This document shows, piece by piece, positions 1 to 9,176 of a stretch of DNA of 35,149 nucleotides (positions are counted from its first letter, which is position 1; every line of letters begins with the position of its first letter). The notes under the pieces are model-generated. The model made no database searches, had not been told where the DNA came from, and was given only the letters and a program-made list of their open reading frames with translations. The DNA is taken from contig DASQWR010000089.1 of NCBI GenBank assembly GCA_035640155.1, positions 1 to 35,149 of the forward strand. Reading direction: 5' to 3'. This DNA is from JALYQB01 sp035640155 (GTDB taxonomy: Bacteria; Actinomycetota; Actinomycetes; Mycobacteriales; Pseudonocardiaceae). A program made the position numbers and the translations under genes.

Positions 1-2
1 CG

Positions 3-266
3 GCGCCCACCGTGGACGCACCGGGTCCTGAGGCGCCATCGGGCGGCAATCCCACGGTCCGGAACACCGTACCGGGCGCGGGCGCGCCGGCCACGGCGGA
101 CCGCAGGCCCCGCAGCCCGTCCCCGGTGCCGGCACCTCGGCCGTCGCCGACCAACCCGGCCCCACCGCCCGCCGCGCCACCGCCGGCTCCCGTGCCGGCC
201 GACCCCGCACCCGAGGAGGAGGAGTCGGGCGGGTTTCTGGACGGGCTCCGTGACCTGCTGCCCTAG
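3..266 (+). CDS. C-terminal part of a Pro/Ala-rich protein (5' end outside window)
   Basis: The reading frame is open from the first full codon in the window, so the visible residues are probably the tail of a larger protein. An internal GTG at 12 could start an 84-residue protein but has no ribosome binding site. The visible part is a low-complexity linker very rich in Pro and Ala, then a short acidic stretch of Glu and a hydrophobic end (GGFLDGLRDLLP). Actinobacterial secreted or cell-wall proteins often end in such a tail. No catalytic domain is visible, so no function is assigned. It converges with the small minus-strand gene ending at 299. Confidence 0.5.
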   Translation, partial: APTVDAPGPEAPSGGNPTVRNTVPGAGAPATADRRPRSPSPVPAPRPSPTNPAPPPAAPPPAPVPADPAPEEEESGGFLDGLRDLLP

Positions 267-298
267 CGCTCGAACTCGTAGGGTGTCGGATGCCAAGC

Positions 299-562
299 TC
301 AGGGCGTTCCCACTTGGCCTCCGGGGTCGATCTCGTCTGCGGCGGCATAGAACTCGTCAGCGAGGGAAGCGAGAAGTTCGCGCTGACTGGTGGCACCGGC
401 AGGCAAGTCGCTGAGGTGCCCGAGCAGCCGACGGCCCCAGGATCGGCGGTCAGCGGCGAGCGCGGCTTCCACGCCGGCGGTCACGGCGGCGGCGTCGGAG
501 ACCGCGCGCGCCGGCAGTGCAGCTGCCAGGGCGGCTTCTGTGATGACCGAGGGAACGCTCAT
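299..562 (-). CDS. Small hypothetical protein, 87 aa
   Basis: The ATG at 562 is preceded by a near-perfect Shine-Dalgarno (GGAGGT, about five bases of spacing), so this is very probably a translated gene. The product is Ala-rich and mostly helical: an N-terminal MSVPSVITEAALAAALPARA, a middle basic segment (DRRSWGRRLLGHL), and an acidic C-terminal half (ELLASLADEFYAAADEIDPGG). It has no membrane segment, signal peptide or cysteine. I do not recognise the family. The longer plus-strand frame over the same bases has the composition of a shadow. Confidence 0.6.
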   Translation of the reverse strand: MSVPSVITEAALAAALPARAVSDAAAVTAGVEAALAADRRSWGRRLLGHLSDLPAGATSQRELLASLADEFYAAADEIDPGGQVGTP

Positions 563-902
563 CGGGCACCTCCGGTAGCGGCTTCTGCTGGGGCCATCGA
601 CAGGTCAGCGTTCCGGGTGGCCGCCGCGGGGACTGTACCGACGGAGTACATGGGAGGAATGCGCCTTTCGGGAGGGGGCTGGGCTGAGGGCCGTCCGGTC
701 GGTGGGGGTCACGACGGATTCCATCTCGTGCCTGCCGGGGTGGGGGCTGGCGATGGCCTCTGTGAGCAGGATGGCCGGCGTCACCACCGGCCACAGGCCG
801 CTCTCTGCTCAGCCTACAACACCACCTGTCCGATGGGAACAATACTTGCGTGTCGCGCATGGCTACGCCGGCAACCGGCGAACTGCGGCAGGGGTGCGGT
901 GA
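563..902. other. Gap without a confident gene (340 bases)
   Basis: No recognisable gene is seen here. A 39-codon minus-strand frame with ATG at 724 ends at 605, shortly upstream of the 87-residue gene, but has only a weak AGG upstream and no familiar sequence. The bases upstream of the minus-strand gene include the A/T-rich patch TAGGCT (near 805-810, read on the minus strand), which could be part of a promoter; this is a guess. Confidence 0.3.
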
Positions 903-1103
903 TCAGCCGGAGGGCTCCGAACCTGCGCCGGAGCTCATGTCCTCCGGGTCGAGGTCCTGCTCGATCGCCGGCGACTCGTCCTGGTTCTCGTCACGCGATT
1001 GGCCAGCCCGCTCACCGAGCACCCGCTCCTCGAGCGCGTCGACGGTCTCCTCCAGGTGATGGCGCGGGTTGTCCGGAACCTGCGGTGGATTCTCCTCGAG
1101 CAC
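903..1103 (-). CDS. Small acidic hypothetical protein, 66 aa
   Basis: The frame is open further upstream, but those residues do not look like protein. The GTG at 1103 follows a purine-rich stretch (AAGGGGGAAAG) that can serve as ribosome binding site, and I choose it. The product is strongly acidic and hydrophilic, with a likely helix (HHLEETVDALEERVLGERAG) followed by a disordered Glu/Asp/Ser tail. It lies 82 bases downstream of the PP2C phosphatase gene on the same strand and may be co-transcribed with it. The family is not recognised. A small acidic partner or anti-factor-like protein is possible, but nothing in the sequence proves it. Confidence 0.5.
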   Translation of the reverse strand: MLEENPPQVPDNPRHHLEETVDALEERVLGERAGQSRDENQDESPAIEQDLDPEDMSSGAGSEPSG

Positions 1104-1185
1104 CTTTCCCCCTTGACTCGTCGGCGCGGAGCCGCCAGCGGGCGCCACCGCACAGGTATAGCCGCCAGCGGTCCGGGCCGCACGG

Positions 1186-2439
1186 TCAGCTGCGACGGAG
1201 TGTCGTGGGGTGGGGGAGCAACCGTTGGTGCCCGGTCGAGGACCACTCCACCAGCAACAGGGTCGCGTCATCCGCGAGCTGTCCTGCCTGGTGCTCCCGC
1301 ACGCGGTGGGAGAGCCGGCGAAGCATCTCGGGTGCGGGCAACCCGCCAGCGGACGAGCGCTCGGCGAGGTCGATCAACCGGTCCACGCCGAACTCCTGCC
1401 CGTCGCGGTCCCGCGCCTCGACGATGCCGTCGGTGTAGAGCAGCAGACGGTCCCCCGGCTCGAGCTGCTCCGTGCCGAGCTCGAGGCCCGGCGCGGACCC
1501 GAGCACACCCAGCGGCACCCGGTGGGCGGTGTCCAGTGCCTTGACGGTCTTGTTGGCCCGCAGCAGCAGGGGCGCCGGGTGCCCCGCGTTGAGGTACTGC
1601 AGCCGCCCGGTCGCGATCTCCAGTCGGGCCAGCACCGCGGTGACGAAGCGCCTGCCGGGCGCCTCCCGGGCGACGACGTCGTCGGCGCTGCGGCCCATCT
1701 CCACCAGGTCGGTCTTGCCCTCCCGACGGGAGTTGCGGGTCGCGGCCAGCGTCAACGCCGCGGTCAACCCCGCCTGGATGTCGTGCCCGACCGCGTCGTA
1801 GATCGCGAAGAAGGCGTGGGAAAGGTCCACCGCGTAATCGAAGCCGTCCCCGCCGATTCGCTCGTAGGGTTCCAGGACGGCGGAGACGACGAGCTGCTCG
1901 GTCGCGAACGTCAGCGGCGGCAGCAGTTGCCAGAGCAGCTCGGAGGACACCGACAGCGGTTTGCTGCGCTGGACCTCGTGCAAGGCGTCGCCGTAGGAGC
2001 GCTTGGACACCACGAGGTGCCCGATGAAACCGGCCAGCAGCCAGCAGCGTTCCTGGAGTTCCTGGTCGTCGGGCTCGGTACCCGGGGGCAGCGCGACCCG
2101 CAGCACGCCGAGCCGTTCGGTGCCGTCGAGCAGCGGTACCCACAATGTCGGCGTGCGCTCCGGAGCCTCGCTGCCCGGCGTGACCCGTCCTAGCCGGAAG
2201 GCCCGGCCCGCCACGCTGCCGTCGACGTCGAGCGTGGGCCCCGCGCCGCCGCGGATCGGGCGCAGCACCTCTTGCGCGAGGTCGACCAGGTACATCTCAG
2301 CGCCCAGCCCCAGGGGCGCCATCGCGTCGTCGACCAGACCCGGGAGGCCGGCGGCGGTCGAGATGTGGGAGCGGTCGAGGATGCCGGCGAGCGCATCCCA
2401 CCAACGTCCGGACCCGAGCACGTCGATGAGAATAGACAC
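1186..2439 (-). CDS. SpoIIE/RsbU-type PP2C serine/threonine phosphatase, 417 aa
   Basis: Cytosolic metal-dependent phosphatase of the SpoIIE branch, which in actinobacteria usually acts on anti-anti-sigma factors in partner-switching pathways. Residues 1-155 look like a GAF-type sensor domain (TPTLWVPLLDGTERLGVLRV near 97-116). Residues 180-400 carry the phosphatase motifs: GGDGFD at 197, DAVGHD at 215, NAGHPAP at 284, YTDGIVEAR at 335 and DDATLLLVEW at 390; the aspartates are the expected Mn/Mg ligands. The frame stays open further upstream but would run over the divergent gene, so I chose the GTG at 2439, where family-like sequence begins; no clear Shine-Dalgarno is present. No anti-sigma or STAS gene lies beside it, so the substrate is unknown. 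Confidence 0.85.
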   Translation of the reverse strand: MSILIDVLGSGRWWDALAGILDRSHISTAAGLPGLVDDAMAPLGLGAEMYLVDLAQEVLRPIRGGAGPTLDVDGSVAGRAFRLGRVTPGSEAPERTPTLWVPLLDGTERLGVLRVALPPGTEPDDQELQERCWLLAGFIGHLVVSKRSYGDALHEVQRSKPLSVSSELLWQLLPPLTFATEQLVVSAVLEPYERIGGDGFDYAVDLSHAFFAIYDAVGHDIQAGLTAALTLAATRNSRREGKTDLVEMGRSADDVVAREAPGRRFVTAVLARLEIATGRLQYLNAGHPAPLLLRANKTVKALDTAHRVPLGVLGSAPGLELGTEQLEPGDRLLLYTDGIVEARDRDGQEFGVDRLIDLAERSSAGGLPAPEMLRRLSHRVREHQAGQLADDATLLLVEWSSTGHQRLLPHPTTLRRS

Positions 2440-2526
2440 ACGGACCGGTGGCTTCGACGTGTGGCGGCCGCCGGGAGGCGTGCCCACATTGCTGCGCGGC
2501 TGGCTGCGCGCTGCCACGCTGGTCCC

Positions 2527-3453
2527 ATGGCGAGCGGCCCAGTCTCGGTGAACGTGCAGGGTCGACGGGTCCGGCTGTCCAATCTCGACAAGGTGCTCTA
2601 CCCGGCGACGGGCTTCACCAAGGGCGAGGTGATCGACTACTACTCCCGGGTCGCGCCGGTGCTGCTTCCGCACCTCGCCGACCGGCCACTCACGATGCGC
2701 CGGTGGCCGGACGGCGTCGCAGGCCAGTCGTTCTACGACAAGGACGCCTCTCGGCACGCGCCCGACTGGTTGCGGGTCGTGCGCCTGCCCACCCCCGGCA
2801 GTACCAAGGCGCACGAGGAGATCGGGTACGCCGTGGTCGACGGGTTACCCGCGCTGGTCTGGGCCGCGAACATGGCCGGGTTGGAGTTGCACGTGCCGCA
2901 ATGGACGGTGGGCGCGCGCGGGGGCGTGCGCGAACCCGACCGGCTGGTGTTCGACCTGGACCCCGGCGCGCCGGCCACCATCGTGGAGTGCGCGAGGGTG
3001 GCTGAGGCGGTGCGGGAGGTGCTCGCCGAGGACGGAATCGAGTGCGTCGCCAAGACCAGCGGCTCGAAGGGCATGCAGGTTTACGCCTCCGTACAGGTAC
3101 CCGACGCGGTGCGCACATCGGAGTACGCCCGGGAGGTGGCCGAGCGGTTGGCTGCCGAGCGACCCCGCGAGGTGGTCTCCCAGATGGCGAAAGCCGTCCG
3201 CGGCGGCAAGGTGCTGGTCGACTGGAGCCAGAACAACCCGGCCAAGACCACCGTCGCACCGTATTCCCTGCGCGGCCTGCAGCGGCCGACTGTCTCCACG
3301 CCGCTCACCTGGGAGGAGGTCGCCCGCTGCCGCGCGATCGGGGACCTGGAGTTCGCCCCGGAGGACGTGCTGGAGCGGGTGCAGGCCGTGGGTGATCTCC
3401 TCGCACCACTGCTCGAAGCCGGTCGGCGGCTGCCGTCGCGCCGAGGGCGGTGA
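2527..3453 (+). CDS. Stand-alone LigD-type polymerase domain protein, 308 aa
   Basis: Archaeo-eukaryotic primase-type polymerase domain of bacterial non-homologous end joining, which fills gaps with ribo- or deoxyribonucleotides at broken DNA ends. Visible motifs are DLD (residues 143-145, catalytic metal ligands), TSGSKGMQVY (177-186) and DWSQNNPAKTTVAPYSLR (232-249, third catalytic Asp plus nucleotide-binding residues). At 308 residues it is only the polymerase module: there is no ligase or 3'-phosphoesterase domain, and no ku gene is in the window. Such free-standing paralogues coexist with full-length LigD in mycobacteria and relatives. The ATG at 2527 fits the usual N-terminus (VNVQGRRVRLSNLDKVLYP). 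It is divergent from the PP2C gene across 87 bases and ends just before a strong hairpin. Confidence 0.88.
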   Translation: MASGPVSVNVQGRRVRLSNLDKVLYPATGFTKGEVIDYYSRVAPVLLPHLADRPLTMRRWPDGVAGQSFYDKDASRHAPDWLRVVRLPTPGSTKAHEEIGYAVVDGLPALVWAANMAGLELHVPQWTVGARGGVREPDRLVFDLDPGAPATIVECARVAEAVREVLAEDGIECVAKTSGSKGMQVYASVQVPDAVRTSEYAREVAERLAAERPREVVSQMAKAVRGGKVLVDWSQNNPAKTTVAPYSLRGLQRPTVSTPLTWEEVARCRAIGDLEFAPEDVLERVQAVGDLLAPLLEAGRRLPSRRGR

Positions 3454-3456
3454 AAG

Positions 3457-3494
3457 GGCCCCGGCGTCGCAGGGGCAATCGCGACGCCGGGGCC
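3457..3494. terminator. Strong hairpin terminator, probably bidirectional
   Basis: A perfect 14-bp inverted repeat (left arm 3457-3470 starting GGCCCCGGCG, right arm 3481-3494) encloses a 10-base loop. It starts three bases after the stop codon of the polymerase-domain gene and lies between convergent genes. There is no T-run, which is common for high-GC actinobacterial terminators. Confidence 0.8.
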
Positions 3495-3648
3495 GTGAAC
3501 CCGATCCGCCGGGCGCGGTCGGTCGGATCGGGGGTCTTGGGGGGCAGCGCTCACCCTGAGCCCACCCAGGTTGTGGGCCGGGCGGCACGGATGCCGCCGA
3601 GCCGGAGCGTGGCGCGCGGGTGGGCCGGGAGAGGCCAGCTGGGAGAGG

Positions 3649-4506
3649 TCAGTCGGGAACCGTCGCCGGCCGCGGCGGCAGGCCGCGTGGCCGGGTGGTG
3701 CTCATGTCGGCAACCCCGGGGCCCGATGCCGCGGGAGCTGGGTCGGCGAGGGACTCGCCGATGACGGCAGACCCGGAAGCGGCGCCGGAGCCGGTGGAGG
3801 CACCAGTCGAGCACGGCAGCGCCGAGCGGTTTCCGTCGGGATCCGAGGTCTCCGGTGCGCCCAGAACGTTGTCGGGGTGCGCAGCCGCAGCCGGCTCGGC
3901 GGCTGAGCCAGTGGACCCGGAGGCAATCGCGACCGGTCCGGACACCACTGGCGCCGGGACTGCTGCCGGCACCGCCGCCGGTAGCAGCGCCGGGACGGAC
4001 ACCGGGTCCGACACCGGTTCGGGCTCATTCTTGGCCAACGGTGGATCCACCACCTCAGGCGGCGCCTTGTCGCTGCGTGCCGACGGTAGGAGCGGCCGGG
4101 TGACGCCGACGATCGGCTCCACGATTTCGGGCAGCCCGGCGACCACAGGCAACTCGGCGACCACAGGCAGCGGGCCCTCGGGCACCCCGGTGGATCCGGA
4201 CACGGTGTCCAGGAGGGCGGGACCCTCTCCGTCCGCGGTGCCGACGGCGCCGAGCGGGTCTGCTGTGTCGAGTCCGGGCACACGGGGCGGTGCGCTCTCC
4301 GTCCCGAGCGGGATCTCCAGGTCCAGGGGACCGGCCAGGGCCGTGCTGCCGCCGATCAGCCAACCACCGACGAGCAGACCGGCGAGCACGGTGCAGCGCA
4401 GCACCCACCGGACCAGCGCACCGGGGGCGCTGCGTTCGCTGCGGCTGCCAGCCACCGGCGGGTCCACCTCTCGCGCGCGACCGCGACCCAGCCGGTCAGC
4501 CTCCAT
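3649..4506 (-). CDS. Secreted or membrane-anchored Pro/Ala/Ser-rich protein, 285 aa
   Basis: The N-terminus is basic (RGRAREVDPPVAGSRSERS), followed by one hydrophobic segment (WVLRCTVLAGLLVGGWLIG, about residues 33-51) and an Ala-rich stretch that reads like a signal-peptidase site (STALAGP). The rest is low-complexity Pro, Ala, Val, Gly and Ser, typical of an extracytoplasmic wall-spanning or surface region, with a single Cys (near residue 233) in the distal part. There is no enzyme domain. I chose the ATG at 4506; an in-frame ATG at 4551 would add 15 residues and neither has a convincing Shine-Dalgarno. The gene follows the aminotransferase on the same strand after about 71 bases. The family is unnamed to me. 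Confidence 0.55.
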   Translation of the reverse strand: MEADRLGRGRAREVDPPVAGSRSERSAPGALVRWVLRCTVLAGLLVGGWLIGGSTALAGPLDLEIPLGTESAPPRVPGLDTADPLGAVGTADGEGPALLDTVSGSTGVPEGPLPVVAELPVVAGLPEIVEPIVGVTRPLLPSARSDKAPPEVVDPPLAKNEPEPVSDPVSVPALLPAAVPAAVPAPVVSGPVAIASGSTGSAAEPAAAAHPDNVLGAPETSDPDGNRSALPCSTGASTGSGAASGSAVIGESLADPAPAASGPGVADMSTTRPRGLPPRPATVPD

Positions 4507-4577
4507 CGCCGGTCGCCCTGCGATCGTCCCCCGTTCCCGTCCGCACCGCATCCCCTGTTCGGCTCATCTCAGCTGCA

Positions 4578-5744
<1,167 letters not shown>

Positions 5745-5805
5745 CGGCCCATCCTGCACTGCCCCATCCTGCACCGCCCCCCGGTGCGCAGGGGACAATC
5801 GACCC

Positions 5806-7056
5806 GTGGAACTGACCCTGAGCGAGCGGGCCAAGCAGACGGCACTGCGCAGGATGAAGGTGGTGGCGCTGAGCTTCCTGCTCGGCGCAGCAGTGATCTA
5901 CGTGATCGCCAGGCTCAACGAGGATGCCGGCCCGTGGGTCGGCTACGTCCGGGCGGCGGCGGAGGCGGGGATGGTCGGCGCGCTCGCCGACTGGTTCGCG
6001 GTGACGGCGCTGTTCCGGCATCCCCTGGGGCTGCCGATCCCGCACACCGCGATCATCCCGCGCAAGAAGGACGTGCTCGGCAACAGCCTCAGCGACTTCG
6101 TCGGCGCCAACTTCCTCGCCGAGGACGTGGTGCGCGACAAGCTGCACCGCGCCGAGATCACCGCGCGGGTCGGTGCCTGGCTCGCCCAGCGGGACAACGC
6201 CGATCGGGTCACCTCCGAGCTCGCGACCGCGGTCCGCGGCCTGGTCACCGTGCTGCGCGACGAGGACGTGCAGGTCGTGCTGGAGACGGCGGTGGTCAAG
6301 CGGCTGCTCGATCAGCCGTGGGGGCCGCCGCTGGGCCGGCTGCTGGGACAGGTGCTCGCCGAGGGGTCGCACCACAAGCTCGTCGACCTGGTCTGCGACC
6401 GCGCCTACGACTGGGTGCGGGAGAACCACCACACCGTGCTGCGGGTGGTCACCCAGCGGGCACCCACCTGGTCGCCGCGCTTCGTCGACGGTCTGATCGC
6501 CGACAAGGTGTACTCGGAGGTGCTCGACTTCACCTGGGCGGTCAAGACCGACGCCCGGCACCCGATGCGCCAGGCGCTCGACAGCTACCTCGTCCAGTTC
6601 GCTCGGGACCTCAGCGGCGATCCGGAGACCATCCGGCGGGCCGAGGCGATCAAGCAGCAGGTGCTGGCACACCCCGTCGTGCAGCACGTGATCCGGTCGG
6701 CCTGGACCTCGGCCAAGAAGATGATCCTGGATGCCGCCGAGGACCCGTCCTCCGAGCTGCGGCTGCGGGTGCGCGACGGGCTGTGCTCGCTGGGGGACCG
6801 GTTGTCCTCCGACGCGGAGCTGCGGTCGAAGGTCGACCGGTGGCTGCAGGGCGCCGCGAGCTACCTCGTCACCAACTACCGGGCAGAGATCACCGCCCTC
6901 ATCACCGACACCGTCGAGCGCTGGGACGCCGCGGAGACCTCACGGAAGGTGGAGCTGCAGGTGGGCCGGGACCTGCAGTTCATCCGGATCAACGGCACCG
7001 TCGTGGGTGCGCTGGCCGGGCTGGCCATCCACACATTCGCGCAGCTGTTCCTGTAG
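5806..7056 (+). CDS. DUF445 family membrane-associated protein, 416 aa
   Basis: The product belongs to the DUF445 (YjiN/YheB-like) family, whose function is not known. It has an N-terminal hydrophobic helix (VVALSFLLGAAVIYVIARL) followed by the family signature AAEAGMVGALADWFAVTALFRHPLGLPIPHT split over residues 45-75, a long helical central region, and a C-terminal hydrophobic helix (GTVVGALAGLAIHTFAQLF). The two end helices would anchor it in the cytoplasmic membrane. The GTG at 5806 gives the normal family length; GACAAT ends six bases upstream and may be a -10 element. The gene is divergent from dapC and only 28 bases upstream of the DUF2516 gene. Confidence 0.85.
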   Translation: MELTLSERAKQTALRRMKVVALSFLLGAAVIYVIARLNEDAGPWVGYVRAAAEAGMVGALADWFAVTALFRHPLGLPIPHTAIIPRKKDVLGNSLSDFVGANFLAEDVVRDKLHRAEITARVGAWLAQRDNADRVTSELATAVRGLVTVLRDEDVQVVLETAVVKRLLDQPWGPPLGRLLGQVLAEGSHHKLVDLVCDRAYDWVRENHHTVLRVVTQRAPTWSPRFVDGLIADKVYSEVLDFTWAVKTDARHPMRQALDSYLVQFARDLSGDPETIRRAEAIKQQVLAHPVVQHVIRSAWTSAKKMILDAAEDPSSELRLRVRDGLCSLGDRLSSDAELRSKVDRWLQGAASYLVTNYRAEITALITDTVERWDAAETSRKVELQVGRDLQFIRINGTVVGALAGLAIHTFAQLFL

Positions 7057-7084
7057 GACCGGCTCGTCGTCGTATCCTGGTGCG

Positions 7085-7378
7085 GTGGCGGTACTCGACT
7101 TCTGGATCTTCCAGATCATCTACTTCGCGGCGATCCCGGTCGGCGTGTTCGCGTTCGTGCACGCCGTGTTGCAGCGCTCGGACGCCTACACGGCCGCGGA
7201 CAAGCTCTCCAAGCCCGCGTGGCTGGGCATCACCGGCGGTGGCGCGGCCGCACTGATCCTGTTCCAGTTCGGGCAGCGGGGCACGATCCTCTGGCTCGCC
7301 GGGCTGATCGCGGTGCTGGTGTACCTCGTCGACGTCAAGCCGTCGGTCACCGAGGTGCAGCGCGGCTCGCAGTGGTGA
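7085..7378 (+). CDS. DUF2516 family small membrane protein, 97 aa
   Basis: Short protein with three hydrophobic segments: FWIFQIIYFAAIPVGVFAFVHAVL, WLGITGGGAAALILFQF and TILWLAGLIAVLVYLVDV, joined by a charged loop (RSDAYTAADKLSKP) typical of actinobacterial DUF2516. The function is unknown. The GTG at 7085 is chosen because TATCCT (7073-7078) ends six bases upstream, which predicts a leaderless transcript, and no Shine-Dalgarno is present. It starts 28 bases after the DUF445 gene, so it could also be read from that promoter. In mycobacteria a homologue lies a few genes before murB, which matches the order here (recalled synteny). Confidence 0.75.
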   Translation: MAVLDFWIFQIIYFAAIPVGVFAFVHAVLQRSDAYTAADKLSKPAWLGITGGGAAALILFQFGQRGTILWLAGLIAVLVYLVDVKPSVTEVQRGSQW

Positions 7379-7426
7379 GCACGGCCTGGCGGAGGGCTCC
7401 AGGGCACCCCGCCTGAGCCCGCCTGT

Positions 7427-7452
7427 TATACATGCGCGCTCGTGCATGTATA
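7427..7452. promoter_or_regulatory. Perfect 9-bp inverted repeat, probable metal-responsive operator overlapping the -10
   Basis: TATACATGC at 7427-7435 is mirrored exactly by GCATGTATA at 7444-7452 across an 8-base spacer. The right arm overlaps TATATT (7449-7454), which ends six bases before the ATG of the cation exporter at 7461. A repressor here would block the promoter directly. The length and symmetry suit a dimeric ArsR/SmtB- or TetR-type metal sensor, but no such regulator gene is next door. Confidence 0.65.
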
Positions 7453-7460
7453 TTGACCCA

Positions 7461-8375
7461 ATGCACGATCACGGTCACCACGACCACCACGGTCACGGCG
7501 CAGGAGCCGGGCGGCGACGGTTGGCGTGGGCGCTCGCGATCACCGTCGGGGTGCTCATCGTCGAGGCGGTCGGTGCTGCGATCACCGGGTCGCTCGCGCT
7601 GCTCGCGGACGCGGGGCACCTGGCCATCGACGCGCTCGGGCTCACCGCCGCGCTGGTGGCCGCGATGCTCGCCCGCCGCCCACCGAGCCTGCATCGCAGC
7701 TACGGCCTCGGCCGGGCGGAGGTGCTCGCCGCCGCGCTCAACGCGCTGGTGCTGCTGGCCGTGGCCGGTTTCGTCACCGTCGAGGCGGTATCCCGGCTGG
7801 CCGACCCGCCACCGGTCCCGGGGGTGCCGCTGCTGGTGCTCGGGGCGCTGGGGCTCGCGGGCAACCTCGCCGCACTGGGCGTGCTCGCCGGGGGCGACCG
7901 GCACAACCTCAACCTGCGCGGCGCGCTGCTGGAGGTCGCGGGCGACGCACTGGGCTCGGTCGCGGTGCTCGGCGCCGCCGCGGTCGTGCTCACCACCGGC
8001 GCCCGGATCGCCGACCCGATCGCCTCCCTGCTCATCGCCGCGCTCATCGCACCGCGGGCACTCGCACTGCTCCGGGACGCCGCCCACGTGCTCCTGGAGG
8101 GCGCTCCGCGGCACCTCGATCCGGCAGCGGTCCACCGCGCGCTGTGCGAGGTCCCCGGCGTGCGCGACGTGCACCACCTGCACCTGTGGACGATCACCTC
8201 GGGGCGCCACGCCGTCTCGGCACATCTGGTCGTCGCCGAGACGGCTCGGGTGCACTGCGGGAGTGCCTCGGTGCTCGACGCCGCCGGGGACGCGCTGCAC
8301 CGGCGCTTCGGGCTGACCCACTCGACGCTGCAGCTCGAGCACGGCCAGCACGCCGACCACGAGCACCCCTGCTGA
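7461..8375 (+). CDS. Cation diffusion facilitator (Zn/Co/Cd-type efflux transporter), 304 aa
   Basis: Proton-driven metal exporter of the inner membrane with six predicted helices. The N-terminus is His-rich (MHDHGHHDHHGHGAG) and the C-terminus ends HGQHADHEHPC, both metal-binding. Helix 2 has the site-A motif H53-x3-D57 (DAGHLAIDA). In helix 5 the partner motif reads E158-x3-D162 (LLEVAGDALGS), where Zn transporters normally have HxxxD; this substitution may change metal preference. The cytoplasmic domain follows (EVPGVRDVHHLHLWTITSG). The ATG at 7461 lies six bases after TATATT, so the mRNA is probably leaderless, and a palindromic operator overlaps that promoter. Control by metal through an unlinked repressor is likely. 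Confidence 0.88.
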   Translation: MHDHGHHDHHGHGAGAGRRRLAWALAITVGVLIVEAVGAAITGSLALLADAGHLAIDALGLTAALVAAMLARRPPSLHRSYGLGRAEVLAAALNALVLLAVAGFVTVEAVSRLADPPPVPGVPLLVLGALGLAGNLAALGVLAGGDRHNLNLRGALLEVAGDALGSVAVLGAAAVVLTTGARIADPIASLLIAALIAPRALALLRDAAHVLLEGAPRHLDPAAVHRALCEVPGVRDVHHLHLWTITSGRHAVSAHLVVAETARVHCGSASVLDAAGDALHRRFGLTHSTLQLEHGQHADHEHPC

Positions 8376-8398
8376 GCCCACCCCGGATGGGCGCAGGA

Positions 8399-9133
8399 TC
8401 AGCGGGCCTGGGTGGCCTGCACCAGTGCCGGGTCGCCGGTCACCGTCGCGCCCGAGGGCCGCCCCCAGGCCGCCCGGTACACCGCGTCCGCCAACCCGAC
8501 CACCGACGCGTCCGGTTCGGCAACGCTCTCGCGTGCGGTCTGCGGGAGCTGCCCCGCCACCAGCCGCACCGTCCAGGCCCGTCCGGCGTCCGCCGCGTGG
8601 TACAGCACGGTGCCGCTGAGCTCGCCGGTGGCCCACTGGTCGGTCCAGCGCTGGATGAGCCACCGCAGCACCTCGTCGACGCCGTCCGCAGCGACCTCCG
8701 GGTCGACCCGGGCGTCCTGCTCCGACGCCGCCCCGCCCGCTGCCGCCTGGGCGTCGATGCGGTGCACGGTCGCCTCGTGCGCCATCCGCCGGGCCAGCGA
8801 GGCCGCGGTCTTCGGAGCGGTGGGAGAGAAGTGCCAGGCCGGTGCGTTCGGGCCGACCGAGCGCAGCAGCTCGAGCATCGTCGCGAGCCGCTCGTCGTAG
8901 CCGGCCAGCACGGCATCGAAGTCGCCCTCGGGCCGGCTGGGCTCCGGCGGCGGCGACGACGGGTCGGCGGCCCGCAGCGCGCCGGTCACCATGTCGAACG
9001 CCCGCCCGGTGTGGGCCACCAGCCGGTGCACCGTCCACCTTGGACAGGTGGGGACGGTGGTGTCCGGACCGGCCGCGACGGCGGCCGCCCGCAGCCGCCC
9101 GGCCTCGGTCTCGGCCACGCCGCAGTAGTCCAC
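8399..9133 (-). CDS. Maleylpyruvate isomerase-family (MDMPI) DinB-fold protein, mycothiol-dependent type, 244 aa
   Basis: The product has the N-terminal DinB-like four-helix bundle of mycothiol-dependent maleylpyruvate isomerase relatives: WTVHRLVAHTGR with H41, and MAHEATVHRIDAQ with H119, H124 and D127, the usual metal-binding residues. A smaller C-terminal MDMPI_C-type domain follows (GELSGTVLYHAADAGRAWTVRL). Such proteins use mycothiol as thiol cofactor; the substrate cannot be read from sequence. The GTG at 9133 follows TAGCGT and seven bases, so an own leaderless transcript is possible; the gene also lies 43 bases downstream of the DUF2505 gene on the same strand. Confidence 0.8.
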   Translation of the reverse strand: MDYCGVAETEAGRLRAAAVAAGPDTTVPTCPRWTVHRLVAHTGRAFDMVTGALRAADPSSPPPEPSRPEGDFDAVLAGYDERLATMLELLRSVGPNAPAWHFSPTAPKTAASLARRMAHEATVHRIDAQAAAGGAASEQDARVDPEVAADGVDEVLRWLIQRWTDQWATGELSGTVLYHAADAGRAWTVRLVAGQLPQTARESVAEPDASVVGLADAVYRAAWGRPSGATVTGDPALVQATQAR

Positions 9134-9176
9134 GGCTAGCACGCTAGCGGGTGGGCCGGCGGTCAACCGCGCCGCG

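Noticed and set aside
605..787. 60-codon minus-strand frame upstream of the 87-residue gene
   Set aside because: Weak start signal and no recognisable sequence; kept only as part of the gap description.
290..1438. Long plus-strand frame of 382 codons
   Set aside because: Arg/Ser/Pro-rich composition, no ribosome binding site, and it overlaps small minus-strand genes with good starts.
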